Positions 24,869 through 34,902 are shown, counted from the first letter of the stretch. The stretch: DNA of 64,000 nucleotides from Asticcacaulis sp. ZE23SCel15 (GCF_030505395.1 NZ_CP130044.1:2155001-2219000), one strand, 5' to 3'. The notes: a model not told the origin generated them from the sequence alone. Numbers and translations: made by a program.

Positions 24869-24996
24869 AATTTTTCTCCGATAAATTTGGATTTTAGCAG
24901 CGTTCAGCGGTAAGCAGTCTGCGCTCCCACTTGGTCGCTAGTCGCGGCACTCGGCGATGACGGCTTTCGCTCACAACCAAAAATCGCGTTAAGTAT

Positions 24997-25025
24997 GAAA
25001 ATCGTTGGGGTCAGGCCCCGATTTT
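24997..25025. terminator. Hairpin near the right island junction
   Basis: AAAATCG...GGGG and CCCCGATTTT pair with a small bulge and loop. It could end transcription leaving the island or entering it. No gene ends immediately upstream, so the role is unclear. Confidence 0.35.
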
Positions 25026-25080
25026 GCATATGCTCACGCTATTGACCTGAGCCGTCCAGAAACGGCGCACTTATTCGTGG

Positions 25081-25428
25081 ATGGTGACTAAGATGATAGC
25101 GACGTGGCAGGATGCGATTGCGTGGGGTGTGCTGGTCTTACCCTTGATCGTGCTGGCCTGGGCGGCCATGTGGTTTGTCAATGTGCAGGCCGAGCGCAAC
25201 CGCTATGAGCGCTATCAACGCTTTCATGCCATTATGGAACAGTTGGGCAGCAAGGATGGCTCAACGGCGGACAAGATGGCGGCGGCCTATGAGCTGCGTA
25301 ACTACCGCGAATATGCCGATGTGATCTCGAAAATCTTCGCCAATGGCCATGTCCGCACTGATGCCAATGACATGCTTCAGGCCCAGCTAAAAGAAACCCT
25401 CAAATATGTGCGCGGGCCCAAGACCTGA
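25081..25428 (+). CDS. Small single-span membrane protein, unknown
   Basis: A 115-residue protein. One N-terminal membrane helix (about 12-32, AIAWGVLVLPLIVLAWAAMW) is followed by a charged cytoplasmic helical domain (ERNRYERYQRFHAIMEQLG; MAAAYELRNYREYADVISK). It resembles small DUF4760-like proteins, but I am not confident of that. It is the first gene after the island and ends four bases before the convergent cupin gene. No clear ribosome-binding site is seen. Confidence 0.7.
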   Translation: MVTKMIATWQDAIAWGVLVLPLIVLAWAAMWFVNVQAERNRYERYQRFHAIMEQLGSKDGSTADKMAAAYELRNYREYADVISKIFANGHVRTDANDMLQAQLKETLKYVRGPKT

Positions 25429-25432
25429 GCCG

Positions 25433-25924
25433 CTATTTGCGCGGGTCTTTGCTGGCATCGACATAGACCGTGTCGGTTGGCCCCATGCCCGTAATATAGA
25501 CGATCGCCGACTGATCGCGGGTGATGGCGAAATGGGGATCGCCGACAGGTTCCGTGTAAAAGCTACCGGCCGTCAGTTTCTTGACCTTGATGTCGTCGGT
25601 CAGGGGGCCATAACCAAAATACCATTCCCCGCTGATCACGATGGCTGAGCGATTGTCTCGGTGGCTGTGGGCGGCAATTCGTGTATGAGGCGGCACCTGA
25701 AGTTTAATGGTATAGAGGCCCGCTTGGGTTGGGTCGCCATACAGCACCGTGGTTTCTATACCGGCCATGCCGGATGTGCCGGCACCAGCGCTGGCTTTCG
25801 ATAGGGCCGCGATATCACCGGGCGTCAGGCGGGCACGCTCCGTTGGCGCATCGGGCGTCTGGGCCGCAGCCGGGGCTGCGATCAGCAAGGACAGGGCGAT
25901 TGGCCATAAGGTGAGCGCTTTCAT
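25433..25924 (-). CDS. Secreted cupin-domain protein
   Basis: A 163-residue protein with a signal peptide (LWPIALSLLIAAPAAAQ) and one cupin fold. The metal-binding motif is seen as HTRIAAHSHRDNRSAIVISGE with HSH, and a second motif around GDPHFAIT. The substrate is unknown. Its ATG overlaps the end of the upstream hydrolase gene by four bases, so the two are co-translated. Confidence 0.87.
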   Translation of the reverse strand: MKALTLWPIALSLLIAAPAAAQTPDAPTERARLTPGDIAALSKASAGAGTSGMAGIETTVLYGDPTQAGLYTIKLQVPPHTRIAAHSHRDNRSAIVISGEWYFGYGPLTDDIKVKKLTAGSFYTEPVGDPHFAITRDQSAIVYITGMGPTDTVYVDASKDPRK

Positions 25925-26853
25925 AGCTTTGTGCCCAGGAATGTGCGGACGATCTTTACCGTCGCGTCGGGGTTTTCTTCCATGATCCAGTGACCTGATG
26001 CGGGTATGACCGCGCCGGTGACACGGCTGCCCGCAAACTCCATGACCGTAGCCATGCCGTTGCCGAAGGATTTTTCACCGCCGACCGCAAGTATCGGCAT
26101 GGTGAGTTTTCCCTTGGTCAGAAAGGCGCGGTTATCGACCGCATCCTGATCAAAGGCGGCAAACTGGGCAAAGCCCGCATGCATGGCGCCCGGTTGCGCA
26201 TAGAGGGCGGCGTAATGCTGGCGCGAGGCTTCGGTGAATTTTGACGGATCGGCGGAGAACTCATTCCAGAAGCGGTCGAGATAGATGCGCTCACGCCCGG
26301 CCACCAGCCGTTCCATATCCGGGCCTCCGAACCGGAAGTGCCACAGCAGCGGGTTTTTAAGAATCTCCTCCCACGGCCCGACTCCTGGCACCGGGGCGTC
26401 GATCAGGACAAAGCGTGTGATCCGCTCCGGATACTGGGCGGCCAGGGCAAAACCTACCATATTGCCGATGTCATGGGTCACTAGGTCGGCTTTCTTGACC
26501 TTGAGCGCGTCCATTACACCGGCGATATCAAGCCCCTGCGTCTTTTTATCGTAGCCGCCATCGGCTCGGGCTGACAGGCCCATGCCGCGCAGGTCAGGCA
26601 CGATGACGGTATGGTCGCGCTGTAAATCCGCCGCTAACGGCGCCCACATGTCGCCGGTTTCGCCGTAACCATGCAGCAGGATGACCGCAGGGCCCTTACC
26701 GCCGGTGCGGACATGAAGCGTTGTGCCGTTGGTCGTGATTTCCTGTGTTTTGAAACCGACCGGAAACGCAGGCACCTGAGCAAGTGCCGCTGTCGCCATA
26801 GACGCGGACACGCCAGCGGCAATACTGCCGCCGAAGAAAGTTCGTCTGAGCAT
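25921..26853 (-). CDS. Secreted alpha/beta hydrolase (epoxide hydrolase/dehalogenase-like)
   Basis: The 310 residues begin with a twin-arginine-like signal (MLRRTFFGGSIAAGVSASM, cleaved near ALAQ). The catalytic core shows the HGYGETGDMW oxyanion motif. The nucleophile position has VTHDIGNMVG, with D as in epoxide hydrolases and haloalkane dehalogenases. The base is the histidine in IPASGHWIMEE. It could also be a lactonase-like enzyme. It lies in a two-gene operon with the cupin and downstream of a TonB receptor, separated from it by a terminator. Confidence 0.9.
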   Translation of the reverse strand: MLRRTFFGGSIAAGVSASMATAALAQVPAFPVGFKTQEITTNGTTLHVRTGGKGPAVILLHGYGETGDMWAPLAADLQRDHTVIVPDLRGMGLSARADGGYDKKTQGLDIAGVMDALKVKKADLVTHDIGNMVGFALAAQYPERITRFVLIDAPVPGVGPWEEILKNPLLWHFRFGGPDMERLVAGRERIYLDRFWNEFSADPSKFTEASRQHYAALYAQPGAMHAGFAQFAAFDQDAVDNRAFLTKGKLTMPILAVGGEKSFGNGMATVMEFAGSRVTGAVIPASGHWIMEENPDATVKIVRTFLGTKL

Positions 26854-26944
26854 GATAGTACCTTTTCAATTAATAGGTGAAGGCACAGCATATCAGTATG
26901 GGCTGGTCTGCAGAAAACCGTTGCGGGGGATATATGGGGGATAA

Positions 26945-26976
26945 AAAAGCCGCCGGTGGTGACACCGGCGGCTTTT
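26945..26976. terminator. Bidirectional terminator after the TonB receptor
   Basis: AAAAGCCGCCGGTG and CACCGGCGGCTTTT pair around a 4-nt loop, 20 bp past the receptor stop on the minus strand. Confidence 0.9.
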
Positions 26977-26996
26977 AGTTTACGGGTTACGCTAAC

Positions 26997-29900
26997 CTAG
27001 TACTTGTAGGTCATGCCAAAGGTGACCGTGCGGCCGATACGCGTTTCAAACAGCGTGTCCTCACGGGTGGAGTCGATAAACAGGCGGTTCTGCTCATCGG
27101 TCAGGTTCTGGGCTTCGAGCGAGATCTTCAGGCGGTCGCTGACGGCGTAGGAGGCCGAGGCGTCGACATAGAAGGTATCGTCATTGCCTTGCAGATCACT
27201 GCCCGCCGACGCCGGGATGCCGCGTATATAGTTGCCGCGATAGGAGCCGGTGGCACGGACGCTGAACTTATCGTCTTCGTAGTAGATGGTCCCCGAAGCC
27301 GATTCCCGTGACAGACCGGTCAGGTCGTTGGTCGTGGTTGTGGTTGGTGTCAGGATGTAGGTGATTTCCGAGCTAATGTTGGTGTAGTTACCCAGCACCC
27401 CGATATTGGCAAACGGGCCCGGCAGGAAGTCGAGATCGAACTGAGCGTTCAACTCATAACCTTTGAGTGGTCCACCTTCTGTGTTGGTGAAGCGGGCGAC
27501 GTTAAACAGGTCGGTTGCCACGGCACCGCTGGCATTACCGACCAGCAGTTCTTCGGGCAGGCCAAGCTGGTTATAAGGCACCAGTTCATTGACGCGTTGA
27601 ACGAAGGTTTTGATGTCCTTATGGAAATAAGCGACGGAAACCAGTGAGCCCGGACGGAAGTACCATTCCAGAGCCGCATCAAACGTAGTGGCGCGGATCG
27701 GATCGAGGAACGGGTTGTTGATCGTGCCTGTGCGGGTCGTGAAGGTCACGCCGCTCGATGGGGTAAGCGCGCCCAGTTCCGGACGGGACATGACCTTGGC
27801 AGCCGAGAAGCGGGCCAGCAGGTCAGGCGTGATCTCAAACACGACGTTGGCGGACGGCAGGGTGTCGCTGTAGCTACGCTCGACCTCGTTGCGCAGGCCA
27901 CGGGTCGGATATGGCAGACCGCCGGGGACGGGCACCGGAATATGACCGACCGCGAACTGATCGGTGAAGACGGTGCGGATGCCGACATCGCCGCGTACAG
28001 GTATGGGCAGCAGGCTGTCGGTATTGAATTCGGTCATGAAGTAGACGCTCTTGACCGTTTCCTTGATCTGCGACTTTCCAGCGCCACATTCGACACCGCA
28101 GTACTGGAAGCTGTCGAAATCAAAGACATCGCGCCATTTGGCCGAATCGACCGCCACCCAGCTTGATGGCGCACCGCCGCCCCACAGTTCATCCACGCCG
28201 GTGATCTGCGTGGTGATGCTGGCCAGAGTTACGCCGGCGGGCAGGGCTCTGACCGCAACCTGGCTTGGGATCAGGTTGAGGTTATAGGCGTTGAAATCGT
28301 TTTCGCGGTACTGAGCGCCGACCTTGAACGTGACGTCGGCATTCAACTCATACTTGGTGTCGAGGTTGATGGTGGTGATCTTGGTCTTGTTATTGGCGGG
28401 CTTGCCCTGAACCGAGAAGCCGCCGGTAACCGTGCCGTCAGACCCACCCGGAGCATAAAGGAAGTTAGCCGGATCAGAGACATCGACGCCAAAATCAAGC
28501 ACCGGCGTCGTGCCGCCGCCCCGGAAGTCGATCGACACATTGTCGGCATCAATAATGTCAACAAAGGTTTGCAGGCGCATCGGGCCGTCCCACACCGATT
28601 CCGACACGCCAACCATACCGGACACTTCAAAGCGTTCGGTGAAGCGGCGGCGGAAGTTCAGGTTGGCTTGCTTGAACTCGGACGTGAACTGATCAACCAG
28701 CCCTTCGGAGCGTATATCCATGCCGTCGAACAGGCCGTAAACCAGTGAGCCATTGTCGTCGAATTCGACATCCTTGACCGAGACCATAGGCTGGCCGTTA
28801 TTGCCGATGTTACGGGCCAGAGACAGCATGGCGATATAGTTATCGCGGCGCTCAACTTCGTACTTGGAATAGAGCACGTCGAACGATACTTCGGTATCGC
28901 TGTCCGGGCGCCATTGGAAGGTCAGGCTGCCGCCGGTGCGCTTGGCGTCCTGCTCAGAGTTAACGTAACGGGGAATGCGCGGGAAGAAGGCACCCGAACC
29001 TGGGGTGGTCAAAGCATCAGCGCGGCGCAGATTATAGATGGTGTTGTAGGCGGCAATTGTGCCGGTGCGCGGATTGTTGGTCGAGCAGTTGGTGGCCGTG
29101 GCCCCCTTGGCCCCGTGAACCGATGGATCAGGGCTGATGGTGGCTCCCCCGGTCGGTGATACCCAGCCGATCGGCGTACAGAACGGCTGCGCCTCGTTTA
29201 ATGGAGCGGTCGTGACCGGAAGGCCCGCGGCATCGCGGCGAACGGCATTGAAGGCATTGATATTGGACGGCAGGATGTCAACGGCGGAGTAACCGACTTC
29301 GCGGATGTTGCGATCCTGATAGGTCAGGGTGCCCAAAATACCGAACTTGCCATCGGCGAATTTCTTGGAGGCCAACAGTGACAGGCGCGGATCGGTGGAT
29401 TTGCTCACCTCGTTATACACGCCCTTAGCCGTGAAGCTTAAGACCTGATCTTCGCGATAATCGAACGGACGCGGGGAACGCAGGTCAACCGTGGCACCCA
29501 GCGAGCCTTCTTCGACATCGGCAGAGGCCGTTTTACGCGTCGACAGGGCCGAGAAAATTTCCGACGGGAAGACGTTGAAGTCAAAGCTGCGGCCGGAGTT
29601 ACCCGCGCCGTAAATGTCCGACGATCCGGTTTGCGCTGCGCCTTCCATGCCGTTCAAGCGCACACGGGTGTAGCCAGGGCCCAAGCCGCGTACGGAAATG
29701 TTACGGCCTTCGCCGCCGTCGCCACGCGACAGGGTGACACCGGGGATGCGCTGCATCGATTCGGCCAGGTTTGAATCCGGGAATTTGGCGACATCTTCGG
29801 ACAGGATCGAATTGACCGTGCCAGCGCTGTTCTTCTTGACGTTAAGGGCGCTTTTCAAGCTGCCGCGAAAGCCGGTCACGACCACTTCGGTCACGTCATC

Positions 29901-30038
29901 TTCGGCGGCGGGGGCTGGCGTTTCCTGTGCCATAGCCGCACCGGCAGCCAGTGCCAAGGCCAGAACCGAGGCGGTCATCATGGTGGATTTGATTGGGCGC
30001 ACGCCCTTGGTCACGCCGTAATTACGGGTGTTTTTCAT
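26997..30038 (-). CDS. TonB-dependent receptor (large Caulobacter/Xanthomonas type)
   Basis: A 1013-residue receptor. It has a long signal region (about 1-38), a TonB box VTEVVVTGFRGSLKSAL, a plug with FPDSNLAESMQRIPGVTLSR and ISVRGLGPGYTRVRLNGM, and a barrel ending in FGMTYKY. The plug type is that of receptors for oligomeric nutrients in Caulobacterales and Xanthomonadales. It is divergent from the secreted amidohydrolase gene at 30425 over a 386-bp intergenic region, which suggests shared control and possibly a peptide substrate. Confidence 0.93.
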   Translation of the reverse strand: MKNTRNYGVTKGVRPIKSTMMTASVLALALAAGAAMAQETPAPAAEDDVTEVVVTGFRGSLKSALNVKKNSAGTVNSILSEDVAKFPDSNLAESMQRIPGVTLSRGDGGEGRNISVRGLGPGYTRVRLNGMEGAAQTGSSDIYGAGNSGRSFDFNVFPSEIFSALSTRKTASADVEEGSLGATVDLRSPRPFDYREDQVLSFTAKGVYNEVSKSTDPRLSLLASKKFADGKFGILGTLTYQDRNIREVGYSAVDILPSNINAFNAVRRDAAGLPVTTAPLNEAQPFCTPIGWVSPTGGATISPDPSVHGAKGATATNCSTNNPRTGTIAAYNTIYNLRRADALTTPGSGAFFPRIPRYVNSEQDAKRTGGSLTFQWRPDSDTEVSFDVLYSKYEVERRDNYIAMLSLARNIGNNGQPMVSVKDVEFDDNGSLVYGLFDGMDIRSEGLVDQFTSEFKQANLNFRRRFTERFEVSGMVGVSESVWDGPMRLQTFVDIIDADNVSIDFRGGGTTPVLDFGVDVSDPANFLYAPGGSDGTVTGGFSVQGKPANNKTKITTINLDTKYELNADVTFKVGAQYRENDFNAYNLNLIPSQVAVRALPAGVTLASITTQITGVDELWGGGAPSSWVAVDSAKWRDVFDFDSFQYCGVECGAGKSQIKETVKSVYFMTEFNTDSLLPIPVRGDVGIRTVFTDQFAVGHIPVPVPGGLPYPTRGLRNEVERSYSDTLPSANVVFEITPDLLARFSAAKVMSRPELGALTPSSGVTFTTRTGTINNPFLDPIRATTFDAALEWYFRPGSLVSVAYFHKDIKTFVQRVNELVPYNQLGLPEELLVGNASGAVATDLFNVARFTNTEGGPLKGYELNAQFDLDFLPGPFANIGVLGNYTNISSEITYILTPTTTTTNDLTGLSRESASGTIYYEDDKFSVRATGSYRGNYIRGIPASAGSDLQGNDDTFYVDASASYAVSDRLKISLEAQNLTDEQNRLFIDSTREDTLFETRIGRTVTFGMTYKY

Positions 30039-30424
30039 CCTGTTGTTCCTTTTTACACAACCGCCTCAATTAAGGATAAGGCGGCTGACCCTGGTGCTTC
30101 GGTTCTTTTGACGACCGAAGCTGTTACTGATTTTTGTTTTATCGCCTTATGAGGGCAATAATTGTCACACTATTACGGATTCTGGGGTTTTCAAACGCAA
30201 TTATGCTCAAAAGCGCGCGCAAAAAATCTTATACGATCTTGTGTGGCTTATTTGCATAGTTGAAGTAATCAGGGCCGATCATGTCTTTTTGTAAATAAAA
30301 CAAACTCATGACGACGGTTGTGCGGTGTTTTGTTACTGTATTTCATGTTGCGCTGCAAATAAGCGCTTTTCATTGCCGCATCCCCGGTTATTCTCGTCAG
30401 GCTTTAGGGTAAGGGGACGTGATC
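30039..30424. promoter_or_regulatory. Divergent promoter region between a TonB receptor and an amidohydrolase
   Basis: The 386 bp hold no ORF. They are AT-rich compared with the flanking genes and must contain both divergent promoters. No clear palindrome or riboswitch was recognised. Confidence 0.45.
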
Positions 30425-31693
30425 ATGAAAAATCTGTGGCTGGCGGCGTGTGCATTTGTATCAATGACGGGCGTGGCAGAGGCCAAAACCGTAGTGGTCA
30501 CTGCGGCCAAGCTGATTGAGGTTGAAACCGGCAAGGTGATTGATAAACCCGCCGTCATGATTGTTGATGGGCGGATTGCTGCGGTCGGTGCGCAGGGACA
30601 GCTTAATGTGCCTGCCGATGCGGAACTGATCAATCTGCCGGAGGTGACACTGTTGCCGGGGCTGATCGACATGCATGTGCATCTGGATAGCGATCCAACT
30701 TACGGCGGCTATACGGGGTTGCAGTTCACCGATCGTTTTTGGGGCATCATGACCGTGCCCAATGCCGAAAAGACGCTGAAAGCCGGGTTCACGACCGTGC
30801 GCAATGTTGGGGCCGGAGACTATAATGATGTCGGCTTGCGTGAAGCGATCGACGAAGGCGTGATCAAGGGCCCGCGCGTGGTCACGGCCGCCATGAGTTT
30901 TGGCGCGACCGGCGGCCACTGCGACTCGACCTATTTTCCGCCGTCGTTTCAGTCCAAGAACCCCTATAATGCGGACAGCCCTGCCGAAGGGGTCAAGTCG
31001 GTGCGTACGCTAAAAAAATACGGCGCTCAGGTCATCAAGATTTGCGCAACCGGCGGGGTGTTTTCGCGAGGCACGACGCCGGGCGGCCAGCAGCTTTCCT
31101 ATGAAGAAATGAAGGCCATTGTCGATGAGGCCCATATGCAGGGCCTTAAGGTTGCCGCCCATGCCCACGGCGCGTCGGGCATCCGTGACGCCGTCCGCGC
31201 CGGGGTCGATACCATCGAGCACGCCTCGCTGGTTGACGACGAAGGCATCAAGCTGGCTATCCAAAAAGGCGCCTGGTTTTCGATGGATATTTACAACACC
31301 GACTACACGCAGGCCGAGGGCGCTAAAAACGGTGTCCTTGAGGAAAGCCTGAAAAAAGATCGCGATATCGCCGAAATCCAGCGCCAGAATTTCAAAAAGG
31401 CCCTGAAGGCCGGGGTGAAAATGGTCTATGGCACGGATTCAGGCGTCTATCCGCACGGCGATAACGCCAAACAGTTCGCGGTCATGGTGCGTTATGGCGC
31501 CACACCGTTGCAGGCCATCCAGACCGCGACCGTTAATGCGGCGCAGGCATTGGGGCAGGACAAAGATGTCGGCTCGCTGCGCGTCGGTTTTTATGGCGAC
31601 CTTATCGGCGTAAAAGGCGATCCGCTGACCGACGTGACCGTGCTTGAAAAACCGGCTTTTGTCATGAAGGGCGGCGTGGTGGTTGCTCAATAA
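30425..31693 (+). CDS. Secreted metal-dependent amidohydrolase (Xaa-Pro/Xaa-Arg dipeptidase-like)
   Basis: About 422 residues with a signal peptide (NLWLAACAFVSMTGVAEA). The amidohydrolase motifs are in order: GLIDMHVHLDSD (HxH), the likely carboxylated lysine in KICATGG, a metal histidine in VAAHAHG, IEHASLVDD, and the catalytic aspartate in YGTDSG. Relatives of this subgroup hydrolyse dipeptides with C-terminal proline or basic residues. The start at 30425 follows an AAGGGGA at good spacing. It is divergent from a TonB receptor, which fits peptide scavenging. Confidence 0.9.
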   Translation: MKNLWLAACAFVSMTGVAEAKTVVVTAAKLIEVETGKVIDKPAVMIVDGRIAAVGAQGQLNVPADAELINLPEVTLLPGLIDMHVHLDSDPTYGGYTGLQFTDRFWGIMTVPNAEKTLKAGFTTVRNVGAGDYNDVGLREAIDEGVIKGPRVVTAAMSFGATGGHCDSTYFPPSFQSKNPYNADSPAEGVKSVRTLKKYGAQVIKICATGGVFSRGTTPGGQQLSYEEMKAIVDEAHMQGLKVAAHAHGASGIRDAVRAGVDTIEHASLVDDEGIKLAIQKGAWFSMDIYNTDYTQAEGAKNGVLEESLKKDRDIAEIQRQNFKKALKAGVKMVYGTDSGVYPHGDNAKQFAVMVRYGATPLQAIQTATVNAAQALGQDKDVGSLRVGFYGDLIGVKGDPLTDVTVLEKPAFVMKGGVVVAQ

Positions 31694-31726
31694 AAAGACG
31701 CCTGAGGTAAACTCGGGCGTCTTTTG
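31692..31726 (+). terminator. Terminator after the amidohydrolase
   Basis: AAAAGACGCC(TGAG) and (CTCG)GGCGTCTTTT pair around a short loop, starting at the stop codon. Confidence 0.85.
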
Positions 31727-31784
31727 TTCTGTATGTCCGTGCCGCGGCCGCGGTACGTTCCGATCCTAAGGGCTTACCCTTAGT

Positions 31785-31839
31785 TAGTGTGCGGGTTTTT
31801 TTATCCAAAAACCGCGCACATTTTTTGGAAAGCCCTTAG
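31785..31839 (-). repeat. Palindromic intergenic repeat, copy 2 (diverged)
   Basis: Read on the minus strand it is CTAAGGGCTTTCC, AAAAAATGTGC, then GCGGTTTTTGG, and a diverged outer end. The TAA is the stop codon of the TonB receptor gene (31838-31836). The outer AAGGGCTT at 31768 pairs with AAGCCCTT here, and an inner GTGCGGGTTTTT/AAAAACCGCGCAC stem may work as a terminator for either side. Confidence 0.65.
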
Positions 31840-34628
31840 TTACGGAAGCGAACGCCGAAGAAGATACGCTTGCCGAAGGTTTCATTGCCGATGCGGCGGA
31901 AGGCATTGTTGTTTTCAATGCGCTGTTCGCCGGTCAGGTTGACGCCTTCGAGGAAGACGGTCCAGTTTTCATTGACATTGTAGTTGGCCGAGGCATCGAG
32001 CGAGCCGTATTCTTCGTTGAACTCAGGCAGTGAACCCCGGCCGGATGGGGTGATCAGCCATTGCTCACGCCAGTTATAGGATAAACGGGCCTGCACACGG
32101 TCGTTCTCATAGTAGATCGAGGCATTATAGCTGTCGCCGGAGATGCCGGGGAAGGGCAGGATTTCGCCGGTAAGCAGGTTGGTGCCTTTGTAGCCTTCAT
32201 CCGTCTGATGGGTATAGTTGGCCAAAACGCCAATACCATTAAAGGGGGCAGGCAGGAAGTCGAGTGCGTACTGAATACCGGCTTCGACACCATTGATGGT
32301 GACTTTGTCGGTCCCGTTGACCGGGCGATTGATGGAGTAGGTTACGCCATCAATGACTTCCGGAGACGACACATTGGTGATGAAGGATGAGATTTCCTTA
32401 CGGAACAGGGTAACCGAGGCAAAGCTGTCAGCGTTGAAGTAGTGCTCAAGGCCCCAGTCATACTGCGTCGCCTGGAAAGGTTGCAGATCCGGGTTGCCGC
32501 GTGAGCCGGTCAGGCCGACAATGTCGGTCGAGCGGCGCAGCGCCAGTTGGGCCGGAGCCGGACGAGCCATGACTTCGGACGCTGTAAAGCGACCCACCCA
32601 CTTGTTCGGCACAAAGTTGAAGCGCAGGTTCAGCGACGGAAGGGCCTTGGTATAGCCACCGCTTTGCACGCCCGGAACGAAGGTGACGACGCCAGCATTG
32701 GTGACTTGGTTGAACCCGGTGGATGTCGTTTCCGTATCGATTATGCGAGTGCCGATGACGCCGTTTACCGTGAAGTTGAACACTGGCAGTTCAAATTCCA
32801 TCTGGACGTAACCGCTCTTGGTCTTTTCCTCAACACCCCAGGTATCGAGATAGTTCTGGTAGCTGGAGTTTTTATTGGGGTTCGGATTTACCGCATAGGG
32901 GCTGTTGCCATCGGTCACACCGGCTGCCGCCAGAATGGCGTAGTAGGTGTCCATCGTGTTGTTGTTCCACTGCTTAATGCCGCCGGAGAAGCCCAGATCG
33001 CCGGTTTCAAAGAAGGCGATCTCATTGACGCCTGAGGTCGAATTGATGATCGACTGGATGGTGGCCGCGGGCACATTATAGACCACAGTGGCCGCGCTGG
33101 ACGTCGGCATGGGCGTGCGGTCAGCAATGCGGGTGGTGCGTTGGTACAGGATAGAATTGTTGGTGGTTTCGCGGATATCGAAACCGCCCTTGATCGACCT
33201 CAGCCACTCGCTGGCGGGGCGATAGGTGGCGTTGAACTTATAGCTGGTTTCTTCGGCATCGTTGTCACGCGGATTATAGATCGCGTCGGCTTGATTGATG
33301 CCTTGTGACGAGGCGACATCAAGGCCGGGGAAGGACATGTTAGGCGCACCTTCACCGCCAGTGTAGTCGATCACGGCGCGCGGCACACCAAAGACATAGG
33401 CGGTCGCGTTGATTTCGTCGTTATGCACCTTGCCGCTGGAGAGGGCGATCTTACCGTCAATGGTCAGCTTTTCATTGATGTCCCACTTGCCGCCGATCGC
33501 CGTGGTGTACTGAGTGCGTTGCAGGCTGCCCAGAATATTACGGTAGGTCAGGTCGATCGGAAAGGCGGTGGTCGAGACGATTTCAATGTGATCGGCCGTA
33601 TTGTCTTCGCCGACCGAAGAATTGGCATAGTCAATAACACCGGCGGAGCCTGCCAGTTGCAGGAACATCGAATCGACTTCTTCATCGGCCTTGGCGTAGG
33701 TGCCTTCCCAATAGAGTTGCACCCCGTCACGTGGTCGCCATTCGACGACGCTGTTGAAGGCCATGCGCTCGGTGTCGCGACGGTCGATGATGTAGCGCGG
33801 GATTTCCGGAATCCAGTCATTAACGCCGTCGCCGTTAATATCTGAATCGCGGCCGGTCGGGCCATTCGCAACGCCAGAGGTGGCAGCTTCACGACGAATC
33901 CAGCCGGTCGTGCGGGCATTGTTGGAATTGAGATTACGCTTTTCAAACGACGCGCTCAGCAAGACGCCCAGAGTGTCATCCATAAACAGGCGTGACCCGA
34001 TCAGGGAGACCTTGGGATCATACTTATCGGCCAGATCGGAATAGATGCCTTGGGCTGAGGCGGCAAAGAACGGGCGACGGCTGTCGAACGGCCGGCGGGT
34101 AATGATGCGCACCGTGCCGCCAATGCCGCCTTCGGTCATGTCGGCGGTCGGGGATTTAACGACCTCAAGACGGGAGATGAACTCCACCGGCAGGTCACGG
34201 AAGTCAACGGCGCGATCACCGGCGCCGACCGTCAGCGACAGGGCGGATGAGCCGTCCACTTCAACGCGGACCATATTGGGTTCGGCACCGCGAATTGACA
34301 CGCCGCGACCTTCGCCGTCCTGACGCGAAATCTGCACGCCGGTCACCCGTTGCAGAGCCTCACCGAGGTTCTTATCCGGGAACTGGCCGATATCTTCGGC
34401 GGTGATGGCGTCCATGACCTGCACCGAATTGCGCTTGACGTTCATGGCTGAACGCAGGGAACTGCGGATGCCGGTGACGACGACTTCCTGAATTTCCTCT
34501 TCGGCTTGCGGGGCGGTAGGGGCAGCGTCCTGCGCCGTCGCGGCATGGGTGAGGCTCAAGCCGGTCAGGATAGCGATCAGCGATCCTCCGACTTTCAGGA
34601 CGGATTTGTGGCTTTGGATTGTTTTCAT
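31836..34628 (-). CDS. TonB-dependent receptor
   Basis: About 930 residues from ATG 34628. A signal peptide ends near THAATAQD. The TonB box is EVVVTGIRSSLRSAM, the plug has FPDKNLGEALQRVTGVQISR and VSIRGAEPNMVRVEVDG, and a large barrel ends FFGVRFRN. The family is the same as for the receptor at 26997-30038, but the two are not close duplicates. The gene converges on the amidohydrolase gene and ends inside a palindromic repeat. The substrate is unknown. Confidence 0.92.
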   Translation of the reverse strand: MKTIQSHKSVLKVGGSLIAILTGLSLTHAATAQDAAPTAPQAEEEIQEVVVTGIRSSLRSAMNVKRNSVQVMDAITAEDIGQFPDKNLGEALQRVTGVQISRQDGEGRGVSIRGAEPNMVRVEVDGSSALSLTVGAGDRAVDFRDLPVEFISRLEVVKSPTADMTEGGIGGTVRIITRRPFDSRRPFFAASAQGIYSDLADKYDPKVSLIGSRLFMDDTLGVLLSASFEKRNLNSNNARTTGWIRREAATSGVANGPTGRDSDINGDGVNDWIPEIPRYIIDRRDTERMAFNSVVEWRPRDGVQLYWEGTYAKADEEVDSMFLQLAGSAGVIDYANSSVGEDNTADHIEIVSTTAFPIDLTYRNILGSLQRTQYTTAIGGKWDINEKLTIDGKIALSSGKVHNDEINATAYVFGVPRAVIDYTGGEGAPNMSFPGLDVASSQGINQADAIYNPRDNDAEETSYKFNATYRPASEWLRSIKGGFDIRETTNNSILYQRTTRIADRTPMPTSSAATVVYNVPAATIQSIINSTSGVNEIAFFETGDLGFSGGIKQWNNNTMDTYYAILAAAGVTDGNSPYAVNPNPNKNSSYQNYLDTWGVEEKTKSGYVQMEFELPVFNFTVNGVIGTRIIDTETTSTGFNQVTNAGVVTFVPGVQSGGYTKALPSLNLRFNFVPNKWVGRFTASEVMARPAPAQLALRRSTDIVGLTGSRGNPDLQPFQATQYDWGLEHYFNADSFASVTLFRKEISSFITNVSSPEVIDGVTYSINRPVNGTDKVTINGVEAGIQYALDFLPAPFNGIGVLANYTHQTDEGYKGTNLLTGEILPFPGISGDSYNASIYYENDRVQARLSYNWREQWLITPSGRGSLPEFNEEYGSLDASANYNVNENWTVFLEGVNLTGEQRIENNNAFRRIGNETFGKRIFFGVRFRN

Positions 34629-34902
34629 GGTGTCTGGCCCTGTGTACACCGCGCGATTGATGGTGCGCGTTATTAGTTTTATATGATTGTGAGCGAGTGT
34701 AATTGCTCAAATATGATCGTATACCAAAGTTATTTACCGTGCAAGGCGAATTCCAGCCAATCGCGCGAGTGTGATGGGTGATGTTTTCAACCTGTTGCGC
34801 AATATCCACGCGCTTTTATTTTGGAAAGCTGTCACAAGGGCCTGTGTTCGCCGCCAAATGTTCGGCCCCGTTCGCATCCAGCCCTCACAAAAGGAGACGA
34901 CG
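34629..34902. other. Divergent promoter region
   Basis: The 274 bp between the TonB receptor and the small basic protein gene include an AT-rich segment at about 34670-34735, probably holding the receptor promoter. No ORF is supported. Confidence 0.4.

Noticed and set aside
30225-34725. Shared GATCGTATA word upstream of two TonB receptor genes
   Set aside because: The two copies are in opposite orientation and at different distances from their start codons, and a 9-mer match is expected by chance.
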